A stretch of 64,000 bases of DNA from Chloroflexota bacterium (GTDB lineage Bacteria; Chloroflexota; Dehalococcoidia; JACPQK01). The notes under the pieces are model-generated. The model was not told the DNA's origin, made no database searches, and saw only the letters and a program-made list of their open reading frames with translations. The stretch covers positions 1 through 64,000 of the forward strand of contig JACPQM010000002.1 of the NCBI GenBank assembly GCA_016190505.1. Reading direction: 5' to 3'. This document shows positions 52,011 through 60,931 of this stretch, piece by piece. The position numbers were made by a program, and so were the translations under genes. How positions within the stretch are numbered: the first letter of the stretch is position 1; each line of letters begins with the position of its first letter.

Positions 52011-52778
52011 TCACTCCCCCGAAAAATGGGGCGGGCGCTTCTCTCGCCAGGAGCGCAGCCCTTCCTCACGGTCATCGGTGGAAAACAGCAGGAAGTACAG
52101 GTCGGCCTCCAGGCGCAGGCCCTGTTCCAGCGTGTGGTCCAGTCCCTTCAGCGCAGCCTCCTTGACATAACGAAGAGCTATGGGCGCTTTCTCGGCCAGG
52201 CTGTTTGCCCAGGCAATGGCCATTTCGGACAGGGCCCCGGATGGCACCACCTGGTGCACCAGGCCGATGCGGGCTGCTTCCTCTGCATCTACTATGCGTC
52301 CGGTCAGTAGCATCTCCAGTGCCCGGCTGCGCCCCACCAGCCTGGGCAAGCGCTGGCTGCCACCGTCCCAGGGGAGTGTGCTGCGGAGCGCGTGTGTCAA
52401 ACCGAAGCGGGCCGATGAGTCGGCTAACCGCAGGTCGCAGGCTAGAGCCAGCTCCAGACCCTGGTCCAGGCAGTCCCCCTGGATGGCTGCGATCACCGGC
52501 ACGGGGAGGGCTGCCAGGGCACAGGCAGCAGCGGTCTGCGTGAAATAGAGCTCACGGTCCTCACCCAGAGGCGCGTCCTCTGTCCCAGTACAGAAGTTGT
52601 CCCCTTCAGCGCGCAGGACCGCTACCCGCACCGTGCTGTCCTGGGCGGTTTGCGCACACGCGGCGCGAAGCTCGGCGGCCATAGCCGGGTCCAGGCGGTT
52701 GCACCGTTGTGGACGGCTCAGGGTCAGCCATGCGGCGCCGCCTTCGTGCCGGCAGTGAATAGCTGTACCGTTAGACAT
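52011..52778 (-). CDS. Enoyl-CoA hydratase/isomerase family protein
   Basis: 255 residues: AWLTLSRPQRCNRLDPAMAAEL, AEGDNFCTGTEDAPL, AIQGDCLDQGLELALACDLRLADS and THALRSTLPWDGGSQRLPRLVGR. The start at 52778 is where homology begins; a much longer open frame reads across thyX and is not real. Residues around the oxyanion hole differ from typical hydratases (FCTGTED), so isomerase or another crotonase-fold activity is possible. Confidence 0.83.
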   Translation of the reverse strand: MSNGTAIHCRHEGGAAWLTLSRPQRCNRLDPAMAAELRAACAQTAQDSTVRVAVLRAEGDNFCTGTEDAPLGEDRELYFTQTAAACALAALPVPVIAAIQGDCLDQGLELALACDLRLADSSARFGLTHALRSTLPWDGGSQRLPRLVGRSRALEMLLTGRIVDAEEAARIGLVHQVVPSGALSEMAIAWANSLAEKAPIALRYVKEAALKGLDHTLEQGLRLEADLYFLLFSTDDREEGLRSWREKRPPHFSGE

Positions 52779-52896
52779 TCTAGCTGGGGCGAAGCCCAGG
52801 CCATAATAGGTTAGGCTCAATGTGGTGTCAAGGGCGGCTTGTAACGCCGAGGGGCCCATGCTATAATCGCGGTTTGGCGAGAAGGCGGAATACTGG

Positions 52897-53565
52897 ATGG
52901 AAGTCCGGCTAATAGCATATACACCCCAACCTGAACTTACCATTGCCGCAGCCGCCAGGCTTTCTACCACCAACTCCAAGGCCACCGAGCTCCTGGACAG
53001 AATGACCCCAGAACGGGCCAACGCCTTGATTGACCGGCTACTTACCTCCGGCCATCTTTCCCCCTTTGAGCATGCCAGCTTCACTTTTGGCATTGACGGC
53101 ATCTCCCGGGCCACCAGCCATCAGCTCGTGCGTCACCGCCTCGCCAGCTACACACAGCAGAGCCAGCGCTACGTGTCCGTCAAGCAACTGAGCTACGTGA
53201 CCCCGCGGAGCATCGAGGAGCGGCCGGAGTTGCTGGACAGATACCGGCAGGCGATGGCCGCTAACCATGGCCTTTACCGCGAGATGCTCCAGGCAGGTAT
53301 ACCAGCGGAGGATGCCCGTTACCTTCTTCCCAACGCGGTGGAGACGCGCCTGGTGATGACCATGAACGCCCGGGAGCTGATGCATGCCGCTTCTGTTCGG
53401 CTATGCCTGAGGGCGCAGTGGGAGATAGTCCATCTGTTTGAGCAGATCAAGATCGAGGTTGACAAAGTGGCGCCGCGCATTGGGGCGGAGCTCAAGCCCA
53501 AATGCTTCATGCAGGGGTACTGTGACGAGGCGGAGACCTGCGGCCTCCTGCCTACCCTCAACTAA
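52897..53565 (+). CDS. thyX: Flavin-dependent thymidylate synthase
   Basis: 222 residues with the ThyX signature RHRLASYTQQSQRYV and ETRLVMTMNARELMHAASVRLC. It makes dTMP from dUMP using methylene-THF as the carbon donor and FAD/NADPH, yielding THF rather than DHF. A TATAAT box is at 52863-52868 and a ribosome site at GAAGGCGG. folD and fhs follow, so the genes share folate carbon supply. Confidence 0.95.
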   Translation: MEVRLIAYTPQPELTIAAAARLSTTNSKATELLDRMTPERANALIDRLLTSGHLSPFEHASFTFGIDGISRATSHQLVRHRLASYTQQSQRYVSVKQLSYVTPRSIEERPELLDRYRQAMAANHGLYREMLQAGIPAEDARYLLPNAVETRLVMTMNARELMHAASVRLCLRAQWEIVHLFEQIKIEVDKVAPRIGAELKPKCFMQGYCDEAETCGLLPTLN

Positions 53566-53597
53566 TGACCGGAAGGAGGAGCACGGTCAGGACACGG

Positions 53598-53628
53598 GGA
53601 TCCCGAACACTCGGGACCCTCTTTTTTT
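53598..53628 (+). terminator. Rho-independent terminator between thyX and folD
   Basis: TCCCGA-acac-TCGGGA is followed by CCCTC and seven T. The stem is a copy of the REP core found elsewhere. It lies just 13 bases before the folD start, so partial read-through may set folD and fhs levels. Confidence 0.65.
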
Positions 53629-53640
53629 GGAGTGGAGGTA

Positions 53641-54528
53641 ATGACAGCACAGATTATTGATGGCAACCAGATCGCTGCGTCCATCAGGGCGGAGACTGCC
53701 GAAGAGGTGCGCAAGCTCAAGGCCAGGGGAGTGAACCCCGGCCTGGCGGTGGTCCTGGTGGGCGACAACCCGGCTTCACAGGTCTATGTGCGGAACAAGG
53801 GGAAGGCTTGTGAGGAGATCGGCATCTTCAGCGAGACCATACACTTGCCCGCGACGGCCTCCGAGGCGGAGGTCCTGGAGTTGGTGGGGCGGCTGAACAA
53901 CGATCCCAAGTTCCACGGAATCCTGGTGCAGTTGCCCTTGCCCAAGCAGATAGACGAGACCAAGGTGCTGTTCGCGATGTCACCTGACAAGGACGTGGAC
54001 GGCTTTCACCCGGTGAACGTGGGCAAGCTGCTTATCGGCGAGCCAGTATTCATGCCCTGTACCCCCGCCGGTGTCCAGCAGATGCTGGTCCGCAGCGGGA
54101 ACAGCCCCGAGGGGAAACACGTGGTGGTGTGCGGACGAAGCAACATCGTGGGCAAGCCCGTGGCTGCCATCCTGATGCAAAAGAGGCCCGGAGCCAACGC
54201 CACGGTCACTATCTGCCATACCGGCACGCGTAACATGACCGAGATAACTCGCCAGGCGGACATCCTTATCGCCGCGGCGGGCAGCCCGGCCTTCATCAAG
54301 GCGGACATGGTGAAGGCCGGTGTGGTAGTGATAGACGTGGGCGTCAACCGGGTGGACGACCCCACCAGGAAGAGCGGCTTCCGCCTGGCGGGGGACGTGG
54401 ACTTCGACGCCGTCAAAGAGAAGGCAGCGGCTATCTCTCCCGTTCCAGGCGGGGTAGGCCCCATGACCATTACCATGCTCATGGCCAACACGGTGAAAGC
54501 TGCCAAAATGCACTCGGGTCTGGCATAG
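53641..54528 (+). CDS. folD: Methylene-THF dehydrogenase / methenyl-THF cyclohydrolase
   Basis: 295 residues. Substrate region [24 protein letters not shown] with the catalytic lysine, [21 protein letters not shown], and the NADP-binding [15 protein letters not shown]. It interconverts methylene-, methenyl- and formyl-THF. The ATG at 53641 follows GGAGGTA. fhs follows, completing the formate-to-methylene route. Confidence 0.95.
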   Translation: MTAQIIDGNQIAASIRAETAEEVRKLKARGVNPGLAVVLVGDNPASQVYVRNKGKACEEIGIFSETIHLPATASEAEVLELVGRLNNDPKFHGILVQLPLPKQIDETKVLFAMSPDKDVDGFHPVNVGKLLIGEPVFMPCTPAGVQQMLVRSGNSPEGKHVVVCGRSNIVGKPVAAILMQKRPGANATVTICHTGTRNMTEITRQADILIAAAGSPAFIKADMVKAGVVVIDVGVNRVDDPTRKSGFRLAGDVDFDAVKEKAAAISPVPGGVGPMTITMLMANTVKAAKMHSGLA

Positions 54529-54560
54529 CAGGTAGCGGGCCGACAAGAGACGGCCACCTG
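54529..54560 (+). other. Hairpin in the folD-fhs gap
   Basis: CAGGT pairs with ACCTG and GGCCG pairs with CGGCC, around the loop acaagaga with a bulge of four bases on one side. It lies about 25 bases before the AAAGGAG of fhs. There is no T run. It may affect mRNA processing; no known riboswitch class fits. Confidence 0.4.
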
Positions 54561-54597
54561 CGCCCAGGAGCGAACCTAAGTATTGAAAGGAGATCCT

Positions 54598-56361
54598 ATG
54601 CCCTACGATGCCACCAACATGAAGGACTGGGAGATCGGGCAGGCTGCTGAGGTCAATATGCCGGCCCCAGAGGAATGGAGGACACGGCTTGGCCTCCAGA
54701 AGGATGAGCTTATCCCCTACGGCAAAATATGCCGTCTGGACTTCATGAGAATCCTGGAACGGTTGAAGGACAGGCCCGACGGCAAGTACGTCGAGGTTAC
54801 CGCCATCACCCCCACGCCCCTGGGTGAGGGGAAGACCACCACCACCATGGGCCTGATGGAAGGCCTGGGCAAGCGTGGCAAGAACGTAGGTGGCGCCATC
54901 CGCCAACCTTCGGGTGGCCCCACCATGAACATCAAGGGGACGGCTGCGGGCGGTGGCAACGCGCTACTCATCCCCATGACCGAGTTCTCCATGGGGCTGA
55001 CGGGTGACATCAACAACATCATGAATGCCCACAATCTGGCCATGGTGGCGCTGACCGCCCGGATGCAGCATGAGCGCAACTACACCGACGAGCAGCTTCA
55101 GCGGCTCACCAGGATGCGTCGCCTGGATGTAGATCCCACCAGGGTGGAGATGGGTTGGATAATAGACTTCTGCGCCCAGAGCATGCGCAATATCGTGATC
55201 GGACTCGGCGGGCGCATGGATGGCTACACCATGCAGTCCAAGTTCGGCATTGCGGTCAGCTCCGAGGTCATGGCCATGCTGTCCATCGTCCGGGACCTGG
55301 CCGACCTGCGCGCGCGGATGGACCACATCACGGTCGCCTTCGACAAGCGAGGCAAGCCGGTAACCACGGGGGACCTGGAAGTGGGTGGCGCTATGACCGC
55401 CTTCATGGTGGAGAGCATCAACCCCACCCTCATGTGCACCGCGGAGTACCAGCCCTGTATGGTGCATGCCGGCCCGTTCGCCAACATCGCCGTGGGGCAG
55501 TCCTCCATCATCGGGGACCGGGTTGGCCTCAAGCTGTTTGACTACCACGTCACGGAGAGCGGCTTCGGTGCTGACATCGGCTTCGAGAAGTTCTGGAACG
55601 TCAAGTCTCGCCTGAGCGGGCTTAAGCCCAACGTGTCGGTGGTAGTGGCCACCATCCGTGCCCTGAAGATGCACGGTGGCGGGCCCCGCGTGGTGGCGGG
55701 GCTTCCTCTGCCCGACGAATACACCAAACCCAACCCTGGGCTGGTGGAGAAGGGACTGGGCAACCTCCTGCACCACATCAATACCGTCAAGGCCTCCGGC
55801 ATCAGACCCGTGGTGTGCATCAACTCCTTCCACACCGACACGAAAGAGGAGGTCGCCATAGTCCGGAAGGCGGCCGAAGCGGCCGGCGCACGCTGCGCCC
55901 TTAGCGAGCACTGGCTTAAGGGCGGCGACGGAGCCCTGGAGCTGGCCGATGCTGTGATGGATGCCAGCAAAGAGAACGCCGACTTCCAGTTCCTCTATCC
56001 CATGGACACGAAGCTGCGGGACCGGGTCAAGAAGATAGCCCAGGTGGTCTATGGGGCGGATGATGTTTCCTGGACCTCGGAGGCCGACGAGAAAGCCAAG
56101 GCGCTAGAGGCTGACCCCAAGTACAACGACTACGCCACGATGATGGTGAAGACCCATTTGAGCCTCACCCACGACCCCGCCCGCAAGGGTGTACCCAAGG
56201 GGTGGACACTTCCCGTCCGGGATGTGCTTATCTACTCGGGCGCCAAGTTCCTGTGCCCCATGACCGGCGCTATCAGCCTCATGCCAGGGACCAGCTCTGA
56301 CCCGGCTTTCCGTCGCATTGACGTGGACGTGAAGACGGGCAAAGTGCAGGGCCTGTTCTAG
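54598..56361 (+). CDS. fhs: Formate-tetrahydrofolate ligase
   Basis: 587 residues. The ATP-binding motif [16 protein letters not shown] is near residue 70, then [19 protein letters not shown] and the FTHFS signature. Other conserved parts are [20 protein letters not shown] and the C-terminal [11 protein letters not shown]. It attaches formate to THF with ATP, in C1 assimilation or the methyl branch of the Wood-Ljungdahl pathway. AAAGGAG precedes the ATG at 54598. Confidence 0.96.
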   Translation: MPYDATNMKDWEIGQAAEVNMPAPEEWRTRLGLQKDELIPYGKICRLDFMRILERLKDRPDGKYVEVTAITPTPLGEGKTTTTMGLMEGLGKRGKNVGGAIRQPSGGPTMNIKGTAAGGGNALLIPMTEFSMGLTGDINNIMNAHNLAMVALTARMQHERNYTDEQLQRLTRMRRLDVDPTRVEMGWIIDFCAQSMRNIVIGLGGRMDGYTMQSKFGIAVSSEVMAMLSIVRDLADLRARMDHITVAFDKRGKPVTTGDLEVGGAMTAFMVESINPTLMCTAEYQPCMVHAGPFANIAVGQSSIIGDRVGLKLFDYHVTESGFGADIGFEKFWNVKSRLSGLKPNVSVVVATIRALKMHGGGPRVVAGLPLPDEYTKPNPGLVEKGLGNLLHHINTVKASGIRPVVCINSFHTDTKEEVAIVRKAAEAAGARCALSEHWLKGGDGALELADAVMDASKENADFQFLYPMDTKLRDRVKKIAQVVYGADDVSWTSEADEKAKALEADPKYNDYATMMVKTHLSLTHDPARKGVPKGWTLPVRDVLIYSGAKFLCPMTGAISLMPGTSSDPAFRRIDVDVKTGKVQGLF

Positions 56362-56412
56362 GCTATCTCGCAGCCCCTTCCAGTTATAATCGGGGACACA
56401 GGAGGCTGGACT

Positions 56413-57903
56413 ATGGCCCTTTCCCATGAACAGTTCGCTCAGTTCGAGGGCATCTTCTACCCCCGGTCTGTCGCCGTGGTCGGCGCTACCGCCGACCGGC
56501 GAAAGATAGGCTACGGCTACATGTACTCTATTTACTCGGCCAACTACCAGGGCAAGCTCTATCCGGTGAACCCCCGGGCCGAGCCTGTACTGGGCCTCCC
56601 TGGCTATGCCAGCCTCAAGGACATACCGGGGCCGGTGGACCATGTTATCGTGTGTATCCCTGCCAGCAACGTTATCGCTCTTCTCAAGGAGTGCGGGACC
56701 AAAGGGGTGAAGTCGGTCCAGTTCTTCACCGCTGGCTTTCGGGAGCTCGGCACCGAGGAGGGGTGGCGGTTGGAGGGCGAGGTGGTGAAGGAGGCCCGGA
56801 GCAACGGGTTACGCCTCATCGGACCGAACTGCATCGGCGTTTACTCTCCCGAGATCCGGTTACCCTACGGCGTTACAGGGTTTGTGGGCGAAGTTGGCCC
56901 GGTGGCCGTCATCTCTCAGAGCGGCGGCCATGCCGACAGCATACTGGAGCTGGGGCTGCGTATGGGCGTCCGCTTCAACAAGATCGTGAGCTACGGCAAT
57001 GGAAGTGACCTGGACAGCACCGACTATCTAGAGTACCTGGCCCAGGACCCTCGGACCCAGTACGTCGGGGCTTACATGGAAGGGGTCAACGACAGCCGTC
57101 GCTTTATGCAGGTAGCTCGAGGCCTCACCCGGGAAAAGCCATTCGTCGTGTGGAAGGGGGGGCTTACCGAAGCGGGTGCCCGGCAGACCAACTCCCACAC
57201 CGGCTCGCTGGCATCCCCGGCAGGGGTCTGGGCTGGCGCGCTTAGGCAGGTGGGGGCGCTTCAGGTAATGAGCATGGAGGACCTGGACGATACCCTGCTC
57301 GCCTTCCAGCAAGTGGGGCGGTTCACAGGCACCAGGCTGGCTGTGGTCACTGGGATGACGGGTGGCGGTGGTGGACAGAGTGTGTCGTCGGCGGATGCGT
57401 GCTCTCGGGCTGGCTTCTCGTTGCCTGCCCTGGCGCCCTCGACGTACGCCAAACTGACCGAGGTCGTGCCCCCGGTGGGCAGCATTCTGCGGAACCCGCT
57501 TGACATAAGTGGAGTGGGCTGGAACCTGGACAACATCCTGGGCTGCCTGGAGGCGATCGCCTCCGACCCGGCGGTGGACATGCTCATGGTGCATCACCGC
57601 ATCTACCGGTCCCATTCCTTCATGTCCCACGAGGCTTTTCGCAGCATGAACTCGTCCCTGGCCAGCTTCCGCCAGCGGATAGGCAAGCCACTGGTGCTCG
57701 TATCCAATGCGGGCGTCCTGGACACGGATGTACAGCGTCTGGCCGTTGAGGAAGAACTGGTCGCCGATGGCTTACCGGTGTTCCCGACCTTCGAGCGCGC
57801 GGCCAATGCCGTGGGCCGGGTGAGCCACTACTGGCGCGATATCCACGGTCGCTCCATCGAGATGGGCCAAACACCCTCCTCCCCCCTTGTGGGGGAGGGC
57901 TGA
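56413..57903 (+). CDS. CoA-binding / ADP-forming acyl-CoA synthetase-like protein
   Basis: 496 residues. The N-terminal CoA-binding Rossmann part (YPRSVAVVGATADRRKIGYGY, HVIVCIPASNVIALL) is followed by succinyl-CoA ligase-like domains (VAVISQSGGHADSILELG, VSYGNGSDLDSTDYLEYLAQD). It resembles the alpha part of NDP-forming acetyl-CoA synthetase; the ATP-grasp beta part is missing. The last ~12 residues (TPSSPLVGEG) come from an intergenic repeat. AGGAGG and a TATAAT box lie upstream. Confidence 0.85.
   Translation: MALSHEQFAQFEGIFYPRSVAVVGATADRRKIGYGYMYSIYSANYQGKLYPVNPRAEPVLGLPGYASLKDIPGPVDHVIVCIPASNVIALLKECGTKGVKSVQFFTAGFRELGTEEGWRLEGEVVKEARSNGLRLIGPNCIGVYSPEIRLPYGVTGFVGEVGPVAVISQSGGHADSILELGLRMGVRFNKIVSYGNGSDLDSTDYLEYLAQDPRTQYVGAYMEGVNDSRRFMQVARGLTREKPFVVWKGGLTEAGARQTNSHTGSLASPAGVWAGALRQVGALQVMSMEDLDDTLLAFQQVGRFTGTRLAVVTGMTGGGGGQSVSSADACSRAGFSLPALAPSTYAKLTEVVPPVGSILRNPLDISGVGWNLDNILGCLEAIASDPAVDMLMVHHRIYRSHSFMSHEAFRSMNSSLASFRQRIGKPLVLVSNAGVLDTDVQRLAVEEELVADGLPVFPTFERAANAVGRVSHYWRDIHGRSIEMGQTPSSPLVGEG
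57874..57899. repeat. CCTCCCCC hairpin repeat at the gene end
   Basis: CCTCCTCCCCCC and GGGGGAGGG pair around ttgt. It encodes the tail of the gene ending at 57903. More GC-rich repeat DNA, including CCCCCGTCCCGGGGG, fills 57904-57962. Confidence 0.6.
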
Positions 57904-58033
57904 GGTGGGGGGTGGCGCTGCGCCTCACCCCCATCCTGACCTTCCCCCGTCCCGGGGGAAGGGACTTGATCCCGATCCCAGGTGACTCCGACACCACTAC
58001 GTGTAACGGGGAATGAGGTGCTACCAAAGCACA

Positions 58034-59050
58034 ATGAACACCTCTGATTTTGACTACCTCCTACCGCCTGAGCTCATCGCCCAAATGCCAACCGAGCCCC
58101 GCGACCATTCGCGCCTGCTGGTGCTGCGCCGCTCCGACGGTTCGCTAGCGCACCGGCGCTTTTACGAGCTGCCCGACTTCCTGGAGCCGGGCGATCTGCT
58201 GGTGGTCAACGATAGCCGGGTGATACCGGCCCGCCTTATCGGGCGCCGTCCCACTGGCGGGCGAGTCGAGCTACTACTGGTGCGCCGAGAGCAGGACTTG
58301 GTCTGGGAGTGCCTGGCGTGGCCCGGCCGACGCCTGCGCCCTGGAACGCAGTTTGTGTTCGATGGCTCGGGACTGCACGCCGAGGTGGTAGAGCACGCGC
58401 TCAGCGGCGCCGTCAAGGTGGCATTCTCCGAAGATCCTCCGCTGGACCGGCTCGGCCAGGTGGCTCTGCCCCCTTACATCCACCAGCCCCTGGCCGATCC
58501 GGAACGCTATCAGACCATTTACGCTCGGAGCGACGGCAGTCTGGCCGCCCCCACGGCGGGGCTGCACTTCACTCCGGAGTCGCTGGATGCCCTCCAACGT
58601 CGCGGCGTAGGCGTGTCCACCGTCACACTCCACATCGGGCCAGCCACGTTCCTACCGGTGCGGACGGAGGACCCAACCCGGCACGTTGTGCCTCCCGAGT
58701 GTTGCGAGCTTTGCGAAGCTACTTGCGCCGCCATTCGCCAGGCCAGGGCCGCAGGCAAGCACGTGGTGGCGGTAGGCACTACGGTGGTGAGAACGCTGGA
58801 AAACGCCGCACTTAGTTCGGCGAACGGGCACCTGTGCTCATTCTCCGGCTGGAACAACCTGATGGTCTTGCCCGGCCATGAATTCAGGGTGGTGGATGCC
58901 CTTATCACCAACTTCCACCTGCCCTGGAGCACCAACCTGATGTTGGTGGCCGCCTTCGCCGGGTGGGAGCCAGTCCGGGCTGCCTACGCCGAAGCCATCG
59001 CCCAGCGCTACCGCTTCTACTCCCTGGGCGACGCGATGCTGGTTCTGTAG
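58034..59050 (+). CDS. queA: S-adenosylmethionine:tRNA ribosyltransferase-isomerase
   Basis: 338 residues. Makes epoxyqueuosine in tRNA from the preQ1 base and the ribosyl part of SAM. Family motifs: FDYLLPPELIAQMPTEPRDHSRLL, GDLLVVNDSRVIPARLIG, SLAAPTAGLHFTPESL, HIGPATFLPVRTED and VGTTVVRTLENAAL. The ATG at 58034 starts the conserved region. Confidence 0.96.
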   Translation: MNTSDFDYLLPPELIAQMPTEPRDHSRLLVLRRSDGSLAHRRFYELPDFLEPGDLLVVNDSRVIPARLIGRRPTGGRVELLLVRREQDLVWECLAWPGRRLRPGTQFVFDGSGLHAEVVEHALSGAVKVAFSEDPPLDRLGQVALPPYIHQPLADPERYQTIYARSDGSLAAPTAGLHFTPESLDALQRRGVGVSTVTLHIGPATFLPVRTEDPTRHVVPPECCELCEATCAAIRQARAAGKHVVAVGTTVVRTLENAALSSANGHLCSFSGWNNLMVLPGHEFRVVDALITNFHLPWSTNLMLVAAFAGWEPVRAAYAEAIAQRYRFYSLGDAMLVL

Positions 59051-59121
59051 ATGGGCTGTTCTGGTCAAGACAGCCGTCATGGAGTACGATATACGTAGAC
59101 CTACGGATACGGAGGAATCCG

Positions 59122-59376
59122 GTGGCATTGACGAAAAGGGTAGAGGTCCTGTTTGACCCCAGGGAGTACCGGCTTATCGCGGCGATCGCTCAGGCGCGGG
59201 GGGAGACCGTGGGCGCCTTGGTCAGAAAGGCGGTGGAGCTGCTCTACCTGAAGCCGACCCGCGAGGAGCGTAAGGCGGCAGTGGAGGCCCTTCTTAGCGA
59301 GCAGAGTGATGTAACGTGGGAAGAAGCCAAACACGTGCTGGAAACGCAAGTGGGGCGACGGTTTGAAGCTTCTTGA
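59122..59376 (+). CDS. VapB-like antitoxin
   Basis: 84 residues with a ribbon-helix-helix-like N-terminus (RVEVLFDPREYRLIAAIAQARGETVGALVRKAVELLY) and a C-terminal helix for toxin binding. The GTG at 59122 follows GGAGG. It overlaps the PIN toxin gene by 14 bases. Confidence 0.75.
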   Translation: MALTKRVEVLFDPREYRLIAAIAQARGETVGALVRKAVELLYLKPTREERKAAVEALLSEQSDVTWEEAKHVLETQVGRRFEAS

Positions 59377-59785
59377 TACCAGCATCATTATCTATGCTCA
59401 GGGCAGGCCCCATAGGTACTACGAACCCTGTCGTGCTCTCGTTGCGCGGTTGGTCAACGGCTCCGACGAATACGGGGTAGATACCGAGCTTCTCCAAGAG
59501 GTCCTCCATGTCTATGGCCTTCGTGGTGAGCGCGCCCGGGCGTTTAGGACCTTTGACAGGCTCATTACGCTGTTCCCAAGGCCCTTCCCCATAACCGCCG
59601 AAGAAATGTCCCTGGCGCGGCAGTTGTTTGAGCAGTACCCGGTGTTGTCTTCCCGGGATGCCATCCATATTGCCGTGGTCTTCACGCAGCGTTTGGAGGG
59701 CATCGTCACCACTGATGCGGCCTTTGGCGCAGTCCAGGGGGTTACCGTTTACGACCCGCTGACTTTGACCTCAGAGGCACCGTAG
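59363..59785 (+). CDS. VapC-like PIN-domain toxin
   Basis: 140 residues. PIN motifs: LLDTSIIIYAQGR with the first aspartate, TELLQEVLHVYGL, SSRDAIHIAVV and VTTDAAFGAVQGV. It should cleave a tRNA or rRNA. The TTG at 59363 lies within the antitoxin gene. This pair is complete, unlike the two PIN remnants that follow. Confidence 0.82.
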   Translation: MKLLDTSIIIYAQGRPHRYYEPCRALVARLVNGSDEYGVDTELLQEVLHVYGLRGERARAFRTFDRLITLFPRPFPITAEEMSLARQLFEQYPVLSSRDAIHIAVVFTQRLEGIVTTDAAFGAVQGVTVYDPLTLTSEAP

Positions 59786-59849
59786 GAACTCTGGCCGGCG
59801 ATTGGTAGTATCATGAGTATGGTTATTGATGCTATCACAGAGGTGCACC

Positions 59850-60143
59850 ATGGCAAGGACGAGAACTACTGAGAAACTATCCGTAACGTTGCCCCAGGCA
59901 CTAGCCAGCGAGCTTAGGCGGCTAGTGCCTTCCGGCGAGATAAGCGCCTTTGTAGCAGAGGCAGTAACAGAAAGCCTCGCCCGTCGGCGCTTCCAAGAGG
60001 CCCTGGACAAAGGAATAGGCGCATGGACCGATGAGAACCACCCCGACCTGATGACGCCGGAGGATTCAACGGCGTACGTCCGGGCACTCCGGCACCCAAG
60101 CCGGTGGCGCGGCGCAGACCGCGATACCGAAAATGACAAGTAG
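59850..60143 (+). CDS. Second VapB-like antitoxin
   Basis: 97 residues. N-terminal RHH-like part EKLSVTLPQALASELRRLVPSGEISAFVAEAVTESLARRR, then an acidic-aromatic tail GIGAWTDENHPDLMTPEDSTAYVRALR. The ATG at 59850 is the conserved start. It overlaps the damaged PIN gene. Confidence 0.75.
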   Translation: MARTRTTEKLSVTLPQALASELRRLVPSGEISAFVAEAVTESLARRRFQEALDKGIGAWTDENHPDLMTPEDSTAYVRALRHPSRWRGADRDTENDK

Positions 60144-60541
60144 CCGAGTGCTATCTTGTGTGATTGATACGGACGTCGTGATTGACGCGCTCCGCCGCTG
60201 CCCCCACTCTGGTCCGCTCTTGGAGTCCTGGGCCGCACGCGGGCTTCCCGCCGTGAGCGCAGTTACCTACCCTGGAGGTGTACCAGGGACTGAGGCCAGG
60301 TGAAGAGGCTTCCACCGAGGTTTTCTTGGAGGGACTGGCCACCGTTCCTGTGGATGCTCACGTAGGGCGTCGGGCTGGTTTACTCCTTAGCGATGCCAAA
60401 GCAAGTGGACTCACCGTTGGCATCGCCGACGCCATCATAGCGGCCACCGCCCTGATGCTGGACGTGCCCCTGCTGACCAACAACGTGCGCCATTACCTTA
60501 GTATTCCAGGGCTGGATGTGGTGAAAGGGGCACCAGCGTGA
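60133..60541 (+). pseudogene. PIN-domain toxin broken by a one-base insertion
   Basis: From ATG 60133: CVIDTDVVIDALRRCPHSGP...LPAVSAVTY, then the frame is lost. The sequence ACCTACCCTGGAGG has one C too many; removing it restores SAVTYLEVYQGLRPGEEAS. The rest, LATVPVDAHVGRRAGLLLSD and IADAIIAATALMLDVPLLTNN to the stop at 60541, is intact. The antitoxin is intact, which is harmless for the cell. A sequencing error at a C run is the alternative. Confidence 0.8.
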
Positions 60542-60651
60542 GCGCCGGAGGCTTGGGCCGTCGCTCAATGCTACCGTTTCTACTTGGGCCACGGGATGCC
60601 CATTCTGTAGGTTGGGGCTTCTAACCCGACCCGCGTGGGTGGGGGGCAAAC

Positions 60652-60681
60652 CGTAGGGGCGAACGGCCGTTCGCCCCTACG
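60652..60681. repeat. 30-bp perfect palindrome CGTAGGGGCGAACGG
   Basis: A loopless palindrome of the GGGGCG family. A degenerate copy of the 19126 palindrome lies at 60608-60633. The 390-base region 60542-60931 otherwise holds only a PIN remnant. Confidence 0.8.
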
Positions 60682-60743
60682 TCTGTCATACCCGAGGTAT
60701 CAACTAAACCTGCCCTAGGAGAGCCAATGGCTGTTCCTCAGCC

Positions 60744-60862
60744 GTGAGCCTTGCCGACGCCTACAAGCGGCCTATATGCAGGCAACCGGCCTCACCGAAA
60801 TCTACAGCTACGATAAGGACTTCGACCGCGTGGAAGGGATGGCGCGGGTGGAGCCGGAGTAA
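60744..60862 (+). pseudogene. C-terminal remnant of another PIN-domain toxin
   Basis: VSLADAY, a one-base loss, then AAYMQATGLTEIYSYDKDFD and RVEGMARVEPE with a stop. The SLADAY helix and the IYSYDKDFDRV ending are typical for the second half of a VapC. The first half is absent and no antitoxin is beside it. Confidence 0.65.
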
Positions 60863-60931
60863 CCTTTCTGATTGGATAGGCGAGGGCACCCGAACGCTCC
60901 TACTCCCTGAACGCTGACGCCGTGCTCGGGT

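Noticed and set aside
52779-53114. N-terminal extension of the 52011-52778 hydratase across thyX
   Set aside because: The added residues are the complement of thyX; crotonase homology starts at 52778.
54529-54597. Folate riboswitch before fhs
   Set aside because: Only a simple bulged hairpin is visible; none of the conserved elements of known folate riboswitches could be recognised.
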